The notes beneath the pieces were generated by a model. It did not search any database. It saw only the letters and a list, made by a program, of their open reading frames with translations, and was not told where the DNA came from. A program made the position numbers and the translations under genes. Source: Armatimonadota bacterium (GTDB lineage Bacteria; Sysuimicrobiota; Sysuimicrobiia; Sysuimicrobiales; Kaftiobacteriaceae). Taken from it: DNA of 23,198 nt. This document shows, piece by piece, positions 21,336-23,198 of this stretch (positions are counted from its first letter, which is position 1; every line of letters starts with the position of its first letter). The DNA is taken from the NCBI GenBank assembly GCA_020028535.1, contig JAIBHM010000009.1, forward strand, positions 1-23,198, in the 5' to 3' direction.

Positions 21336-23198
21336 ATGGGACTGGAGGAATACCGCCGCAAGCGCCGCTTCGCCGAAACGCCTGAACCCGAGGGCGCGAA
21401 GGCGAAGTCTGCCGGGAGACTGCGCTTCGTCGTCCAGGAGCACCACGCCACACGCCTGCACTGGGATTTCCGGCTGGAGATGGGTGGCACGCTGAAGTCC
21501 TGGGCCGTCCCGAAAGGACCCACGCTCGATCCCGATGAGAAGCGTCTGGCTGTTCCCGTCGAGGATCATCCGATCGATTACATGGACTTCGAGGGCATCA
21601 TCCCCAAGGGCAACTACGGTGCCGGAACGGTGATGGTGTGGGACCAGGGGACCTACGAGTCCCTCGAGGGAGACCCTCTTCAAGGTTACGAGAAGGGCAA
21701 GCTGACAATTGTCCTGCACGGCAAGAAGCTCAAAGGCGAGTTCCACCTCGTAAGGACAAAGATGGGAGGCGAGACGCAGTGGCTGATGTTCAGGAAGCGG
21801 GACGCCGATGCGGTACCGGGGTGGAAACTTCCGAAGCCGTCGGTGTCAGTGAAGACGGGACGGACCATCGAGCAGATAGCCGCTGAAGAGACGCACCGAT
21901 GGCACAGCAAGGACGGCGCCCCCGATGAAGGGGAACGCGGACGCGCTCAGACTGCCACCCGGACGGCTGTTTCGCGCACGCGCGGGGCGGCCGGAACGAC
22001 CAAAGCACTGAAGACCCTCAAGCTCGATACACCGGGCAAGGACCCCTTTCCGAAGAAGATCATGCCGATGCTGGCCACCTTGATCGACAAGCCGTTCGAC
22101 GATCCGCGGTGGCTGTTCGAAATCAAATGGGACGGCATCCGCGGCATTTCCTATCTGGAGCGCACCGGTCCCCAGCAGCAGGTCATCGTCCAGAGCCGCG
22201 GCGGACACGTGATCAACGACAGGTTCCCGGAGATCGTCGACGCCCTGTATGAGCTGGACCTCACCAATGCGGTCCTCGATGGGGAGATCGTGACCCTCGA
22301 TCCGCAGGGACGCTCGTCGTTTCCGCTCCTCCAGAAACGGGCGGAGCTGCGGGGTCCCGCCAAACCCCCCATCGCCTACTATGTCTTCGACCTGTTGTAC
22401 CTGAACGGGCACGATCTCATGCGCCGTCCGCTGTCGGAGCGCCGGTCGGCTGTGGAGGCGATCCTTTCCGAGCACCCCGTCGTCCGGCTTTCCAAAACCG
22501 TGCCGGGAACAGGGCACGCATTCTACGCCGCTGCACAACAGCTCGGCGTTGAGGGCATCACCGGCAAGCGCGCCGACTCCACCTACCAGCCCGGCAAGCG
22601 GACCCCGGACTGGGTCAAGCTCAAGGTCAAGCAACGACTGGAGGCGGTGATCGGCGGCTACACCAAGGGAGCGGGTGCGCGCGCCAAGACGTTCGGCGCG
22701 ATCTTGCTGGGGGCTTATGAGAATGGCCGGCTCCGCTACATCGGCCGCTGTGGAGGCGGATTTACGGACGCGGAGCTGCGCCGCGTGTACGCACTGCTCA
22801 AGGCACGCGTCCAAACGTCTTGTCCTTTTGACACGATCCCGCCAGAGGCGGGCTCGGTGAATTGGGTCCGCCCCGACCTGGTCGTCGAAATCGAATTCGC
22901 AGGATGGACGGTGGACGGCGTGCTTCGATTCCCTGTCTACCTGGGTTTGCGGGACGACAAGCCCGCGGCCGAAGTGAAGTTGGAGCGCCCGATGCCGGTT
23001 ACCGCGGTAGCGAACCCGGGAAAACAGGGAAATCAGGAAACGGAGGAACGCGAAGCCAGCAACGGCGAGAAGCCACCGGCGATGTCCAAAAGCGTCTCGC
23101 GCACGATCACGAAGCCGCGGACCACGCACCCGCTGGAGACGGCGCTGCAGCAGGCGGGCCTGCGCGTCGAGCTAACAAATCTCGACAAGGTTTTCTGG
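21336..23198 (+). CDS. ligD: Multifunctional DNA ligase LigD, PE-LIG-POL order (3' end beyond window)
   Basis: The first 621 codons of an ATP-dependent DNA ligase/end-processing enzyme that seals breaks held by Ku. Residues about 25-155 are the 3'-phosphoesterase domain; its metal-site residues match the known set: His36, His42, Asp44 and Arg46 in HHATRLHWDFRLE, and His78 in EDHPIDY. A variable basic linker spans about 170-230. The ligase domain (about 240-555) has the nucleotidyl-accepting Lys264 in EIKWDGIR, DGEIV (315-319), EGITGKR, and the OB-fold entry WVKLKVKQRLEAVIGGYT (426-443). A second polar linker (about 556-595) leads to VELTNLDKVFW, the start of the primase/polymerase domain, where the window ends. 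ATG 21336 lies 3 bases after the DUF72 stop. Truncation is by the window edge. Confidence 0.96.
   Translation, partial: MGLEEYRRKRRFAETPEPEGAKAKSAGRLRFVVQEHHATRLHWDFRLEMGGTLKSWAVPKGPTLDPDEKRLAVPVEDHPIDYMDFEGIIPKGNYGAGTVMVWDQGTYESLEGDPLQGYEKGKLTIVLHGKKLKGEFHLVRTKMGGETQWLMFRKRDADAVPGWKLPKPSVSVKTGRTIEQIAAEETHRWHSKDGAPDEGERGRAQTATRTAVSRTRGAAGTTKALKTLKLDTPGKDPFPKKIMPMLATLIDKPFDDPRWLFEIKWDGIRGISYLERTGPQQQVIVQSRGGHVINDRFPEIVDALYELDLTNAVLDGEIVTLDPQGRSSFPLLQKRAELRGPAKPPIAYYVFDLLYLNGHDLMRRPLSERRSAVEAILSEHPVVRLSKTVPGTGHAFYAAAQQLGVEGITGKRADSTYQPGKRTPDWVKLKVKQRLEAVIGGYTKGAGARAKTFGAILLGAYENGRLRYIGRCGGGFTDAELRRVYALLKARVQTSCPFDTIPPEAGSVNWVRPDLVVEIEFAGWTVDGVLRFPVYLGLRDDKPAAEVKLERPMPVTAVANPGKQGNQETEEREASNGEKPPAMSKSVSRTITKPRTTHPLETALQQAGLRVELTNLDKVFW

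Overview
The window is GC-rich DNA with dense, mostly tightly packed genes, typical of a free-living bacterium. It has two CCA-encoding tRNAs, sigma70-like promoters, GTG starts and AGGAGG-type ribosome binding sites. Gene content (secreted solute-binding protein without a lipobox, Ku/LigD end joining, a MoxR/DUF58/VWA cluster, a Roadblock protein, a transmembrane GGDEF protein) suggests an uncultivated soil, sediment or thermophile-associated lineage. I cannot name the phylum from this sequence. No phage, insertion sequence, CRISPR array or rRNA was seen.

Layout. 1-1446 (+): the 3' end of an unidentified gene, its terminator, and a Roadblock/LC7 protein with a second, LeuA-regulatory-like domain. 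1449-4883 (-): a dppB-dppC-dppA type peptide ABC transporter operon without ATPase genes. 5026-5805 (+): an exported trypsin-like protease, divergent from the transporter across a region with two adjacent inverted repeats. 5825-7507 (-) and 7574-8422 (+): dihydroxy-acid dehydratase divergent from a beta-hydroxyacid dehydrogenase. 8495-9373 (-): a small membrane protein and tRNA-Arg(TCT). 9445-11028 (+): a polytopic diguanylate cyclase. 11090-12070 (-): a secreted protein of unknown function with an internal duplication. 12226-17274 (-): PDZ serine protease, then MoxR ATPase, DUF58 and two tandem VWA membrane proteins. 17383-18903 (-): glucose-6-phosphate dehydrogenase. 19002-19078 (+): tRNA-Pro(TGG). 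19107-19649 (-): a membrane-anchored unknown. 19782-23198 (+): Ku, a DUF72 protein and LigD, the last running off the window end.

Working together: Ku and LigD form a two-protein non-homologous end-joining system, here with a DUF72 gene translated between them. MoxR, DUF58 and the VWA pair form an envelope-associated chaperone-like module with its own promoter, next to a periplasmic-type protease. The dpp operon and the divergent protease could act together in extracellular peptide use, but this is only a positional inference. The least explained items are the Roadblock fusion, the duplicated secreted protein with its repeat-bearing upstream region, and the DUF72 gene inside the NHEJ operon.
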